Below are positions 11,799 to 23,452 of a stretch of 64,000 nt of DNA, in pieces. The stretch spans positions 23,067,466 to 23,131,465 of the forward strand of contig OX393577.1 in the NCBI GenBank assembly GCA_947652605.1, read 5' to 3'. The notes beneath the pieces are model-generated. The model ran no database searches. It worked only from the letters and a program-made list of their open reading frames with translations, and was not told where the DNA came from. A program made the translations under genes and the position numbers. The first letter of the stretch is position 1. Every line of letters starts with the position of its first letter. This DNA is from Elmis aenea (lineage: Eukaryota; Arthropoda; Insecta; Coleoptera; Elmidae).

Positions 11799-13647
11799 CT
11801 TAATTTTTATTCAAATATGTAATAGTTAAGACAATTATTGTAATTTTAAAACTGTATCTATTTTCGTTTTTTAATAATATTGACTGATTTATAAGTGTTT
11901 GTTTTATTTAAATAATTTTTTTAAATCCTACATGAAAACTACCATCCCCATTATGAAAAACAAAAGAACAAATGAACCATAAACAACAAACCAAAACAAA
12001 TGAGTGTAAACAGCCTAAAACAAATGAGTATGAACAGCTCCTAAAAAACAAAACAAACGAACGAATCAATAAAATTAATTCTACACTTAAACAAAAGCAA
12101 ACTTTTATAAATCCTACATCTAAAAATAATCATACAATTAAACACAGTTGTTTCATTAAGACAGAATATATTATTTAATAGTACACTTTTGGTGTAATTA
12201 ATTACAATTGATTTGATAGATTATTACTTAAAATTATACACTCATACATATTTAAACTTATATTTTATAAGCTTTTTATTATAGTTTTTGTGAACCATTT
12301 GCATATTGTATGAATAAAAAACTTGTACTAATAGATCAAAACATATATCTAACTATTACAATAATTAATAGTGCTTCTGTTCCATAAAAAAATAACTAAC
12401 TTGTTTATACAAGCGTTAATTTAATTGTTGATAAATGGAATTAAGGTTTGATAAATAAAGTTTGCCTCAATTCGTTCTCGGCTCAATTGACAGAGCTGGA
12501 AAATTGTGGAAATTTATTGATTTTTAGTAGCTTTTTTATAGTGTATACTGTATACAGGAAATGTATAACAATACCGACAAAGAATCAAAATTATAAATTA
12601 TATTTTAAGTAAAATTAACCAATTTCCATAACTGCTTCATTAAAATCTGCTTTGTTTATTAGATCTTTATACACTTCACACTGCTGTATAAAAAAACTAC
12701 AACTAATATTTTGCAATACGTTTACTATACTACTGTAGTATATCAGTTTTAAAGTGGTGTATTTATTTAATTTAACATCTTAGCATTAAAAAATATCTTT
12801 CATTTCACTAAATTCACAATGAATTAAAAAACCACAGATTTTAATATTTATTAAAAATTTAAGGATTGCTTTTCTTTATTATTTAATGTTAGTGATGTGA
12901 TAACTTTTTATTTATCATACAAGCACCTTTTTAAATTTATGTATTACTCAAAATGATAAATAACTTATATAAATAAAAACAATCATTCGATTGCTGTTTA
13001 TTTTAGTCAACAATAATAAACATTGTTAATCTATAAATATATTCGACATTATTGCTGTAAAAATTTTATTGGTCATATTATAATTAAAAATGAAGGAAAC
13101 CCTGTCATAAACCCATACTATGATTATATTAGTGCGAGATAACTTAACAAAACCTCTTAACAATTACTACTACTATCTAATAAAAAAAAATCAGTCTTTG
13201 AAGTTAAAGAAAAATATTTTTTAACAGTGATGTTGGCAAAAAAATGTTAAAAGGGGGTCGAGAAACTATGGTACATTATTTAAGATATGAATAAACCTGA
13301 AAATATTTTTGTTTAAATTAATATTTAAAAAATTAAAAAAACAAAGGTTTGCACCTTTTATTCCCTAAATTACTAACTGTGTTATTATGATTTCAATTAT
13401 AATATACAGTTTTTAGCAACCAAAATATATTCTATAACTAGGTATCTAAATTTTAATCACTGGCCCTTCGAAATATTTCGTATCCCATACAAGCATTTTC
13501 AGTTTTGCTCTCCCAAATTTTACAATACATAAACCAGCAAACAATCATTCTAATGACAATATCTTATTGGCGGACACATGCATTAAGCTTCTGGTTTTTC
13601 TGCTTATTACGTTAATATTTACTTTATTTATATGTCGTTAAAACATA
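11799..13647. other. AT-rich intergenic DNA
   Basis: It holds the 3' UTR of RECQL4 and that of the minus-strand gene ending at 13648; AATAAAG on the minus strand lies about 20 bp past that stop. A frame at 11972-12178 is built from repeated AAACAAATGAG-like words and reads as low-complexity Lys/Asn/Thr, so I do not call it a gene. No transposon ends are recognised. Confidence 0.4.
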
Positions 13648-14157
13648 TTATGTAACAATTCTTTGAAAATATTCAATGCTATATTTGCTAAACCTGTCGT
13701 TTCTTTGATCTTGTAACTTGGTCATTTTGTTAGCAGTATTTTCATCTTTGCAAGCACCACAAAACTCGCTAACAAATATATGTAATGGACTTTGGTAAAC
13801 AATTTGTTTATCATGCAAAGTTTTATTTTTTTTGTGTGCCCATATGTGGAGGGTCATCTCGATTAATCCCAATATTATTGCCACAACAGGTGAAAAACAT
13901 AATACTGTGGGGAATAAAAATAATATGCAGGCACTTGTGCTGTTAGTGCCGATCATATTGTTAACTCTAAATTTGTAATAATCTTGTGATTGCGTTGTAG
14001 CATTGTCACTGGGTATTTTAAACTTCTTTCTTGCATAATTGTATGTGGGAGGGGTGCGATTGATTTCTGTTTCACCTGTTTCAACGTTCAACTCTCCTAC
14101 TGGGGGTAATTCACCAGTTTCTTGATCTGCAAACTTTTCTCCAGTTTCAGAATCCAT
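13648..14157 (-). CDS. Unrecognised membrane protein with three ETGE motifs
   Basis: A 169-residue coding exon; I do not recognise the family. The acidic N-terminus repeats ETGE three times (DSETGE 2-7, DQETGE 11-16, NVETGE 25-30). A hydrophobic stretch from about 75 to 106 (ILFLFPTVLCFSP, VVAIILGLIEM) could be one long or two short membrane segments, followed by a basic HKKNK. The C-terminal tail has CGAC (133-136). No signal peptide is evident. A splice acceptor (TTTTTTACAG) ends about 8 nt upstream of the ATG on the minus strand, so the 5' leader is spliced. A good donor at 15670-15669 (TTTTG|GTAAGAG) is the best candidate upstream exon edge. D-x-ETGE is the known Keap1 Kelch-binding motif of Nrf2/CncC; binding here is inference only. 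Confidence 0.7.
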   Translation of the reverse strand: MDSETGEKFADQETGELPPVGELNVETGETEINRTPPTYNYARKKFKIPSDNATTQSQDYYKFRVNNMIGTNSTSACILFLFPTVLCFSPVVAIILGLIEMTLHIWAHKKNKTLHDKQIVYQSPLHIFVSEFCGACKDENTANKMTKLQDQRNDRFSKYSIEYFQRIVT

Positions 14158-17100
14158 TGAAACTTTCTGTAAAAAACAAACGAGTTATTTTTGAACCAAT
14201 ATGCATATAATTTATTTCAGTTTTTATTATCATTAAGTCATAATGAGAAGTTCTCATAATTGGTTTGCTATTACTTGGTAATTATATTCACACACTAGTT
14301 TAACCTGTTTAACAGCTTGTATTCAACAAAAAAAATTAGTCGCATTTCAAATGCATAAGGATTTATGCAAATATTCTCAAAATTTTTAATTTAATAACAA
14401 TTTTTTTAACACATACAATTTTAAAGTAACAAGTAACTTATATAAAAGCCATAAAAGGGTATAGTTAATGGTGACCTTTAAGAAAGGCTCTTTGATCTTT
14501 AATTTATTAATAGAAAAGAAATGTTAATTAACGAACTAGAGAAAAAAGCAAAAATAAAAAATTATGAAAAAATAGTTGATATTTGTATTTTTATACCGAA
14601 AATACATACATATTTTTTCAACATTAAATTTAGACCTAGGCAAACATAACATTATCTAGAGCCTGTAAATTGGTTTTTTATAATTTATTTTATGTAATAT
14701 TTAGGTATGATTGTGTATCACATGAATTACAACTAAATGGCATATTTTCTGATTTTTTGTATGCAAAGATACAAAGTAAAGCCACAATTGAGAACTTTCA
14801 TAGATCTTTTACTTAATAAGGCACCATATAGGGTATGCCAGAAATTATTACTTCCTTGATTATCTGATTTGTTTTAACAAATAATTCCAACAAATTTGTA
14901 AAGTGTTTTATGCATCAAAATTTTCAATTCATTTTTTAGTCATTATCATTAAGTACAGTTCTTTCGTCATTCAATATTATATATATATATATATATAGTA
15001 TAAGATTTGTTCTTGGGCACCCCCTATTTCCTTCAATATCTCCAGATGGCCCTTTTTTTATGAAGCTTGACATATACCAAGTAATTAAACAATAATATTT
15101 ATATTTACATTATAAAACAAAAAAGAATAAATTTTTAAAAATGTATTTGCATTCTCGTTTGCACCTAAACATTTTTAAGGACTTTAAGTATTGCACAATA
15201 ATAAATAATCACAACACCTTCAATAAATATGCAAGCTCATTTTGTAGATGGCTACAGATTGATTATTAATGAAACACTAAAAATGATAATAAAACATTTT
15301 CAATTATTCCTATATCTATTCTAAGCAATTAATATAATATTACACAATAACATAACATTGATGCATAGTTACGATACTTATTTATATTTTAGAATCTACA
15401 TTAAATATTTATTTAAATATTTACGTTCATACGTCTATAATACATAATTGCATACCTACACATCCATTATTTTCAAAACAATATGTGTATATGAAGTAAG
15501 TCTACTGTTCACGTAAAAACGATAGGCATTAAAAATGTTAAAAAGAATCTTTTTTTTTTTAATTCGTAAATGAAGGAACCCAACTAAAGATAATAAACTG
15601 CGTTTGTACTTTAACAGACTAAAAATGCGGAATTTTAATCTTGTTTTAAACAAAAGTCAAAAACTCTTACCAAAATGTACTGTTTCAGAATTTCAGATCT
15701 GCTAAGTGAAATTTTTGATACTATTTGCGACTGCACCAAATCATTACAAGGTTTGCTGAACGGTGAACAGAGCATTTCGAATTTGATAACCTTTACTCTC
15801 CTAATCAAATTTTAATTCTCTTTAATTAACGTTACACAATTCTTCATATTAATAAAACTTTATCACTATCAGCTCTGTTGTGGGACTGCTTTTAATTGCG
15901 TTTGGAAACATCTACTACCTGATGTACCGATTTGTTTTGACCTTGTGTGATTAATTACATAAAACTTTATATTTGACTGTGTAATTACGTAACGAGCTGT
16001 TTCCTTAATTACTCTTAGACATAGTTATTTTGTCAGGTAAATAGCAATAGGTACATATTAGAATGTTCAATGGTTTACTGCCAAAACAACACGATAGCTC
16101 CTAATTCTTTTATAACAAAACTTTTTTGCAATTATGCAGTTGTATAGAAGAATTTTTCAGAAGCCAAAATCAAGGAGAATATTAATTACTACTATAGTTA
16201 TAATTGTTTAAGGCTTCCTCTTCCTGTTTATAACATTAAGAAACATCGACCTAATCATTGCAATTTTTTTAGCAAAGAAAGTTATATCTTTGTCTAGAGT
16301 ACATCCGCAAATAATAGAAACGTTTCAACTTGATTTTTTATTTGTTGATGTAATAAAAATATTCAGTAACATCAGAACTCGAACTGGTGGCATATACAAG
16401 GTATTTGTTACAGAATTTTTGTTAATATTAACTCTTATTCGCCCTCTGTTCTGTTAAGTAGATAAAAAGAGTATCAAAAATTGAAAACTGAACGTTTTTC
16501 GAGCAAGTCGAAAGATTTTTAAACTGTGAACTGCACAGACTTACAAAACAGACCTAACTAACAATTATTTATCCTAAGTTCGGCCAGTTACATGTAAAAA
16601 TACTTAAATCAAAAACTTTTAAATTGTAATTTGTGGTCAATTGAAAATTGAGAATGCTGCAAACAAAAATAATATTAGTTCTAAAAATAACCGTGGTTAA
16701 ATCCTTGTCCCCCAAATTATCTAAGCCGAAAGTACATTTTTAACAGAACTTTGTAAATTAATTAAATGTATTGTTGTAATGTAGGGGACCACACGTTTTT
16801 TTTTACAGAAAAAAGCAGACTGCTTAATGTATTAATCTCAAATTAACTGTTCCTCTCGATTAAATTGCTTGTACAAACTATTTATTGCATCATAAACAAA
16901 TAAATCGTTTCAAAATCAACCCATTAATAAAAATCGACAAGGATGTTGATACGTGAAAATGCTTATCTTGGTCTACTATCATTTAATAAACAGCAAAATA
17001 TCAACAATATACTTTTTCAAACATAAGTCTTATTTTCTGTTTATGTCGCAAATTTTTTTTTTTTTTACATATCTACGAATTTACCTGAAAACTATCTGCT

Positions 17101-18865
17101 TTTTTATAATTTATATTCCAGTTTGAAATAAAATATTTAGTTTTCTCAAGTAAAACCTTGTATGTTTGTAATTTAATGTGTTTATATCACGAGCTTTAAA
17201 AAAAATGTGAACTCTGACACCATTTCCAGCAATTGTGTGTGAATATTACCATAGTCGATTTAACTTTTAAATTTTAATATTGGTTTTACATCAACCTTAA
17301 GGTTTTTAGCTCCACTATTTGTTAATTTGTTTAAATATATACACACTACTTCCTTTTCTATTTGTGATCGTCAGAATAACATCTAGATGTTTATAGATCG
17401 AGTGACTTAAAATATAAATTCTTAATACCATTATGATGATTTTTATAACACTTTTAACTTGCATGTTAGATGAAGTTTGTAAAATTGTTATAACATACCT
17501 TTCTTTAAGTGTTAAAAATATTTGTAAGGCAGGTATTAGTCATATTTGCCTATCGCAAACTGTTCGTATTTTGATACATTATATTTCGTAAGATCATTGT
17601 ATAAAAAGATAAAATTGTTGACAATATAATCTAACTAAAACGTATAAAATTACTTGAATCATAATCTAAGCATACAGCCCAGACAAAATCTTTTATTTGG
17701 TGTTCACTTTTATGTTAATTTGTTTTGATAACGTACTCATTATAATTTAAAAGAATCCATGTACAAAATTTTTTATAAAACTTTTTTTTAAATCTTTTAT
17801 TGTGCGCGCAGCTTTTGAAAAATGTATTTAAAACATGAGGTAAAATCCAGAAATTTTAATAAGTGGTCCCAATTAAAATGTTAATGGGTTTCTAAATTAT
17901 TAATTAGCAAAGTATTTAATAACATTATTATTAATATTTGTATAATATAAAAAAGTAAAATATTGCCCAAAACAAAATGGATTAAATACAAGGGCCCCAT
18001 CTAAAGGATAAAGAACATTTACAACAAAAACAAAACAAAAAATATAAATTAAAGGGCCTCTTTGAAAAATTTGTGTTATCGAGCCGCAGTTTGAAGTAAA
18101 ACATATTTGTAATTTTGCTGTAATAAATTTCTTTCAAAAATTTGCGGTGTAGAACATTCGAAGGAGTAGACACTTTCTTTACCTATTTTAGCATAATTTG
18201 AACTATTTCATTAAAAAAAATTTACTTACATGATTGGGTAATTAAATAATAATCCCAAAATTGTATACGTATATACATAAAAACTATTTTCTTTTTAAAC
18301 TGGACGAAATAGATCGTTCATGTCTACGCGACACTAGCAGGCGTCAATTACTGACGCAATCTTGGTGTAGTACATATTTATTTATTTACTGATTTTAGAA
18401 CGAACTTTCACAGCGACGTCCGTAAATTACGCAAATATTAGATCTCGTAAATTTAAGAGTTTTACGAAAAATGTGGTCGAGAGATGAAAAGCAAAATTAC
18501 CTTATAGATTGGTAATTGTGCCCAAAATTTTGGAATTCCACAGTTATCGCCCAAATTGCATCTCATTCAATATATTATTTTTTTTAACTGTATAGGTCTA
18601 GTCTATTTTTCGCCATAAATTATCAAGTAAATGAGTTCTGACGAAAGTTTTATTTCCCTTGTCAACAAATTTAAAGTGCCCATATTTTTCAAAATATTAC
18701 CAAAAATGTGCCTGAAACAATAAAATAAATCAGAGATTGTTTAAGATTACAAAAGTAGTAAAATAATATGATTTTTTGTTCAGAGGTAAATTTTTTGAGC
18801 CCTTTAGCAAGAAGTCATTTTAGGTCCCTCATTTCTATGAAATAAATTTTAAAATGTATGATATA
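14158..18865. other. AT-rich upstream DNA with possible 5' UTR exon
   Basis: No protein-coding exon is recognised. A plausible non-coding first exon of the gene at 13648-14157 ends at 15671 on the minus strand with donor GTAAGAG; a second possible donor (GTAAGTAA) is near 18228. An (AT)n run lies at 14979-14997. Otherwise the stretch is featureless at the level I can read. Confidence 0.35.
14979..14997. repeat. (AT)n microsatellite
   Basis: About nine and a half uninterrupted AT dinucleotides. Long enough to be polymorphic; no other role is apparent. Confidence 0.9.
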
Positions 18866-20180
18866 CAGGGTGTTTCGTAAAAAATGCGAAAAAATTTGGA
18901 AGGTGATTCCTTATCGAAAATTAAGGGGGGTCTTTAATATAATTTTTTTTCCTTAGACTTCTCCCTAAAGGGGAGTGGTAAAATTAGGTTTTTATTTTAT
19001 TTCTCAAATTTGGATATATGTAGGAGAATGATATTTGGTAGATGTTTTGTACTTATTAAAAGGTTTCCCATAGTAATGTTTTCAATCATCTCCCACTTTC
19101 ACAGGGGGCTAAGAAGTGCGACCCCTGTTGGTTTTTTTATCAGAACTTTTTGGCGGGTTGAAATTTTGCAATTAAATTTTTTTGAAAGCTTGATTTGTTT
19201 AGAAACTTTTTTTATTCTTTAACTTCTCTCGTAAACCCTACAGTTTTTGAGTAAAAAATAATGTAAGTGAACATGCACCATTAAATATTCCAATATAATA
19301 CGATTCATTTTGGTGGTTACCATGGTTTGTTTATGTTCATATTGCGTAGAATTGACGGGCGTTTTAGCGTTGTCGCCGCGTAAACGTCAAAATGAATTAC
19401 ACCCGTTAATTCTACCCAATATGAACAAAAACAAACCATAGTAACCACTACAATGAGCCGTTTTACATTGGAGTACATATTTAATATTGTATGTTTACTT
19501 GTTTTATTTTTTACTCAAAAACGGTAGGACCGAGCTCGGTGGCTGGTTGGTATGCAACCTAGCGAGTAAAATCGGGAAGCGTGGGTTCGAATCCCGCGGC
19601 CGTCTGTCATCGTAGGGGTTTCAGGTGGTTTCCCCTACCTACTATAGGCAAATGCTGTGACAGTACTTCCACCTACCCTTACCTTACCCACCCTTTGCTT
19701 GTTCCCCGCCCCCTCCTGCCGGACGTTAGTGACCACAGATGTCGAAGCGTCCTTAAACACTCAATTAAAAAAAAAAAAAAAAAAAAACGGTAGGTTTTGC
19801 GAGAAAAACTAAAGAATAAAAAACACTTCTAAATAAATCAAGCTTTCAAAACATAATTTTTAAATTTCAACCCACCAAAAAGTTCTGATAAAAAAAACAA
19901 CAGAGATTCCACTTTTCAGCCCCCTGTGAAGGTGAGAGATGATTGAAAATATTACTATAGGAGACTTTTTATAATAAGTATAAAACATCTACCAAATATC
20001 ATTCTCCTAGTTTATCCAAATTTGGGAAATAAAATAAAAACTTAATTTTACCTCTACCCTTTAGGGGGGTGTAACTCTGAAGGAGACATCTAAGAAAAAT
20101 AAATTATATGAAAGACCCCCTTTAATTTTCGATAAGAAATCACCCCCCGAATTTTTTCGCAATATTTACGAAACACCCTG
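18866..20180. mobile_element. TA-flanked palindromic element E6
   Basis: The left end CAGGGTGTTTCGTAAAAAAT pairs with the inverse of CAGGGTGTTTCGTAAATATT on the right. TA borders both sides (18864-18865, 20181-20182). The arms remain complementary over about 500 bp and fold around a centre near 19375, where a GC-richer hairpin (TAGAATTGACGGGCG and its inverse) sits. The right arm is longer because a SINE is inserted at 19529-19794. No transposase is seen. Confidence 0.85.
19529..19794 (+). mobile_element. tRNA-derived SINE
   Basis: The 5' part looks tRNA-like, with a box-A-like TGGCTGGTTGGTATGC and a consensus B box GGTTCGAATCC (19584-19594), so it carries an internal RNA polymerase III promoter. 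A body follows, then a poly(A) tail near 19766. The flanking direct repeat AAAAACGGTAGG ends at 19528 and again at 19794 and is a target duplication. The left arm of the host palindrome E6 preserves the uninterrupted site. This is not a functional tRNA: no acceptor stem closes after the B box. Confidence 0.88.
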
Positions 20181-21297
20181 TATATTTTTTTAAATCAATT
20201 TATTTTAATAACATAACAGGCAGTATATAAAAAACATGAATAAAGTAAAATTATCTTAAAGAGTTCATATCTTGCGCACTATACTTGCAATAAAATTAAA
20301 AAAAAAAAAAACTGGTAGACAGGTCCGCTCATAAATCTTGTTAAATTACAAATCTTAGTCCTAGAATGCATTTTCTAACATTTACAAAGGATACTAAATA
20401 GGATAAGTTTAAAAATAAATCGAAATTTTAATACTGAGACTCATAAAATTATTAAAACATGTTTTACAATTCATCCCTGATTTTATTACCATTTGTTTAC
20501 CTTATATTCTAAAACAATAGTAATTGTACATAACTTTTAATTTTAAATGAAAAATTATCGGTGTTTTTTATTTTAATTAAAGCAGGAATAGAAACAGGGC
20601 TAACAAATCAAATGAGAATCGTTGATTTTAATTAATTATTCAATAACAGTAAATCATCAACAATTTAATCATACTTTATTTTTTTTTAATACCTTTTGCT
20701 AGTCTATTCCAAGAATAATTATTGATCTTTTTTATTTAACAAAAGCAACATTTAATATATTTTGAAAGGGAGATGCAGTTCAAATTTGTTGAAAATACCA
20801 TTTCCAAATATTGCGAAAACATTCGGGGGGTGATTTCTTATCGAAAATTAAAGGGGATCTTTCATATAATTTGTTTTTCTTAGATGTCTCCTTCAGAGTT
20901 ACACCCCCCTAAAGTGTAGAGGTAAAATTAAGTTTTTATTTTATTTCCCAAATATTAGATAAAATTATATTTAAAAAATAGTAAATTTTGTAGATTTTTT
21001 GGAAAACTTCATGAAGATATTTATATATTTCAAACAGTGGGATTAAACCACGTTCACCCTAAACTAGGCAAAATCGCAGCATAGTTGCTTTGTGCAATCG
21101 GGCTTAAAAGTTGCAAATAAATTAAATTTGAAATTTCTCAACTGATGCAAACTTAAATTTATCCCAAAAAATTATTTCATAATTAAATATCAAAAAAATC
21201 ATGTGGCTTTAGTTCAATAAAACAAATATTTATTTTGAATTACGATTTTTATTGTTTACCAACTATAAATTACATTAACAAAACAATTCCTTAACGC
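20181..21297. other. Intergenic DNA with a partial E6 copy
   Basis: Downstream side of mRpL38. The only recognisable feature is an E6 fragment at 20807-20955. Two minus-strand AATAAA signals (plus-strand TTTATT near 21231 and TTTTATTG near 21247) fit polyadenylation of mRpL38, 50-70 bp past its stop. Confidence 0.5.
20807..20955. repeat. Solo fragment of the E6 family
   Basis: Runs from AATATTGCGAAAAC to TTATTTCCCAAAT and is nearly identical to the inverse of the right arm of E6, including GGGGGGTGATTTCTTATCG and TTACACCCCCCTAAAG. The terminal CAGGGTG is missing, so this is a truncated copy. Confidence 0.8.
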
Positions 21298-22974
21298 TTA
21301 TTCTATATCATTAATACGTCCCCATTTTAACCTGGACTTTTTGATTTCCAGTTTTAACCATGATGGAACATATGTTTCAAAATATTGAGCATTTGGATAA
21401 GGCAAGGGTGGTGGAGGTGGCTTGAATGGATGTACGTCCTTAAGCTTCCGAACCAAAAATTCTTTATTAATTTGTTTTGGATCCCTGTACTTATCCATAT
21501 ATAAATTAAAAGGCTTCCGTTTTGCGAACCATTCTTGAGGTCTTATATATGGAGGCTCGAAATCGTATTCATAAATTGGTTCCTTCATATCTAAAATAAT
21601 TAAAATTATCAACGGTTATAACATAATACAGTGTTATATGCAAAAAAGGCATATTGAGGGCGATTTTTAGAGAATCCCTAAAAACACTTACCTAAAACAT
21701 TGTGAAAAAATTTTGTTAATGAAGGATCCCAATCTGACTGAAAAAATGCAAGTCCTGCAGGTGTTAACACATCCTGTGTGGTTCTATAAAAGTTTAAAGT
21801 GTTGAAAGTCCTCTCTGATAATAATAAGCTGCAATTTTATCACAGTCAATTAAAAATTGTTTTAACTTTACTTCAATTATAAATCTCACCATGGCCCATC
21901 TTTTTTATATGACGAAAAATCAATTTTTTTTTCTTGTTTATACAAAATTAAAATGTGGCGATGATAACCAGTACCTTTGGGAGGAAAAGGCTGCAAATAC
22001 TCCACAATTGTTTCTCCTTTATTTACATTATTGCCAGGAATGTTCCCTCTAAAATAAAACCAACAATATTAGACTTGCCATAAAGCTATTGTTAGTTTGT
22101 GAATTTACTGATCCATTTTTGACTAGTTTTATATTTAATAAACCAGCAAAAATATGACTTGAAGTTTTTCAACTAGGAACATAAGTATTGCTAAATGTAA
22201 CATTTTCAGGATAATAATATCACTTACACAAACCAATGAACGTATTCTGCTTCTTGTTCTATAAAATGACTATCCGGATTAGTTAATATCAAAGACCAAA
22301 GGCTGTTGCTTTCACATTCAAAATTAACTTCTGGTTTTAAACTAGCTTCCGAAGGTTTAACTACATTTCCATAATAAACAGGAATTTGTTTATCACCGTA
22401 TTCAAAACATACTGTCAAAGGTACACGGGGAACAAAAAAAGCATCTCCAAATAAATGTTGAAAAACACCATAGTGATCTGCTACTTCCTTGATTTGATAG
22501 AGTCCTGCTGATTTCAACCATTCTTCTTTAACCTCATTCAGATTAATTTGAACTGAAAAAATAACGAGCATGAGAACACTTCACGAAGACAGCGTTACTT
22601 GCTTACGGCTATGGTTCCTCGCTAACTTTTCAAGTTCTGCGTTTTTACGATTTTTTTTAACAACTTCCAGTCGTTTTTTAAGTTGCTCACTTCGAGAAAA
22701 AGCTGCATGGGGAAGGCCTATGTCCACACGATAATGTAATGCAGGATCTTTAACATTCAGAGCTAAAACGTAACCTTAAAATAACCATTTAAAAGATTTT
22801 GTGGCTTGTTAAACCTGCTAATCTTTGTTCTAAGGTTTTTGCTACACCTGGAGGTTTTCCCCTTGTACGATGTGCATGTCTAACTGATCCAAACACATTT
22901 AATTCCCGGCTTAAATTCAAACAAGAAAATTTCCACATCAAAAATGTCATGCTAGACATGTCAATTGATATCAA
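21298..22974 (-). CDS. mRpL38: Mitochondrial large-subunit ribosomal protein L38
   Basis: On the minus strand six exons, 22815-22974, 22607-22762, 22228-22552, 21890-22048, 21692-21828 and 21298-21590, join to 409 codons plus a stop. Recognised blocks in order: HRTRGKPPGVAKTLEQRLA, LHYRVDIGLPHAAFSRSEQL, NLNEVKEEWLKSAG, ADHYGVFQHLFGDAFFVPRV, VYYGNVVKPSEAS, ILTNPDSHF, EYVHWFVGNIPG, GTGYHRH, FFQSDWDPSLT, EPIYEYDF, YMDKYRDPKQINKEFLVRKL and WLKLEIKKSRLKWGRI. This is the PEBP-like mL38 of the mitochondrial 39S subunit, at about its usual length. The first ATG is followed by in-frame Met codons at 6, 9 and 13, so the exact start is uncertain. It is divergent from the coiled-coil gene, 478 bp away. 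Confidence 0.95.
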
Positions 22975-23452
22975 TTAAAAATAACAGTGGTGGCAACTAC
23001 AATTTTTGTAAAATTGCATGTTACTAAAAGAGAAGCATGCGTGTTAGATCGACTGCACAGTGTTTTTGGTGGGGAGTAGGTTAGTGGATAAAGGTAATAC
23101 GTACCAACCCACAACTGGAGATAGATCAGACACATGTTTATTTTTTAGCTGCGTTTTATCAATGCGTTAGAGTAAGATAACAAGAGGAAAAGTTGACCTT
23201 GAAGGTCAGTATCTAAATGTCAGGTTTTGTAATGGATGTCAAACTCACGAAGTAACTTATTTATAACGATGATAAGATAGCAATTATGAATTTATAACTT
23301 GTTAAAGATGCTTAGTATCGTTTTTTCTTTACCAGTGCTATGTTCAGTGATACGTAAGTGAGTCGTTCTGTTTGTAAACTTTAAGTAATGTGCTGCAGAT
23401 GATACTTGTGTTTCAAGTAAATGAGGAAAAATAAGAAAATAGGCCTTAAATT
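22975..23452. promoter_or_regulatory. Divergent intergenic region, mRpL38 / coiled-coil gene
   Basis: The two genes start in opposite directions from a 478-bp gap, which should therefore hold both promoters and leaders. I see no clear TATA box or repeat. The call rests on geometry only. Confidence 0.4.

Noticed and set aside
11972..12178. 68-codon frame rich in Lys, Asn and Thr
   Set aside because: It is made of repeated AAACAAATGAG-like words, has no exon context and no recognisable domain; low-complexity DNA.
19529..19602. Possible tRNA gene with a consensus B box
   Set aside because: The 3' half does not close an acceptor stem and the sequence continues into a SINE body with poly(A) and target duplication.
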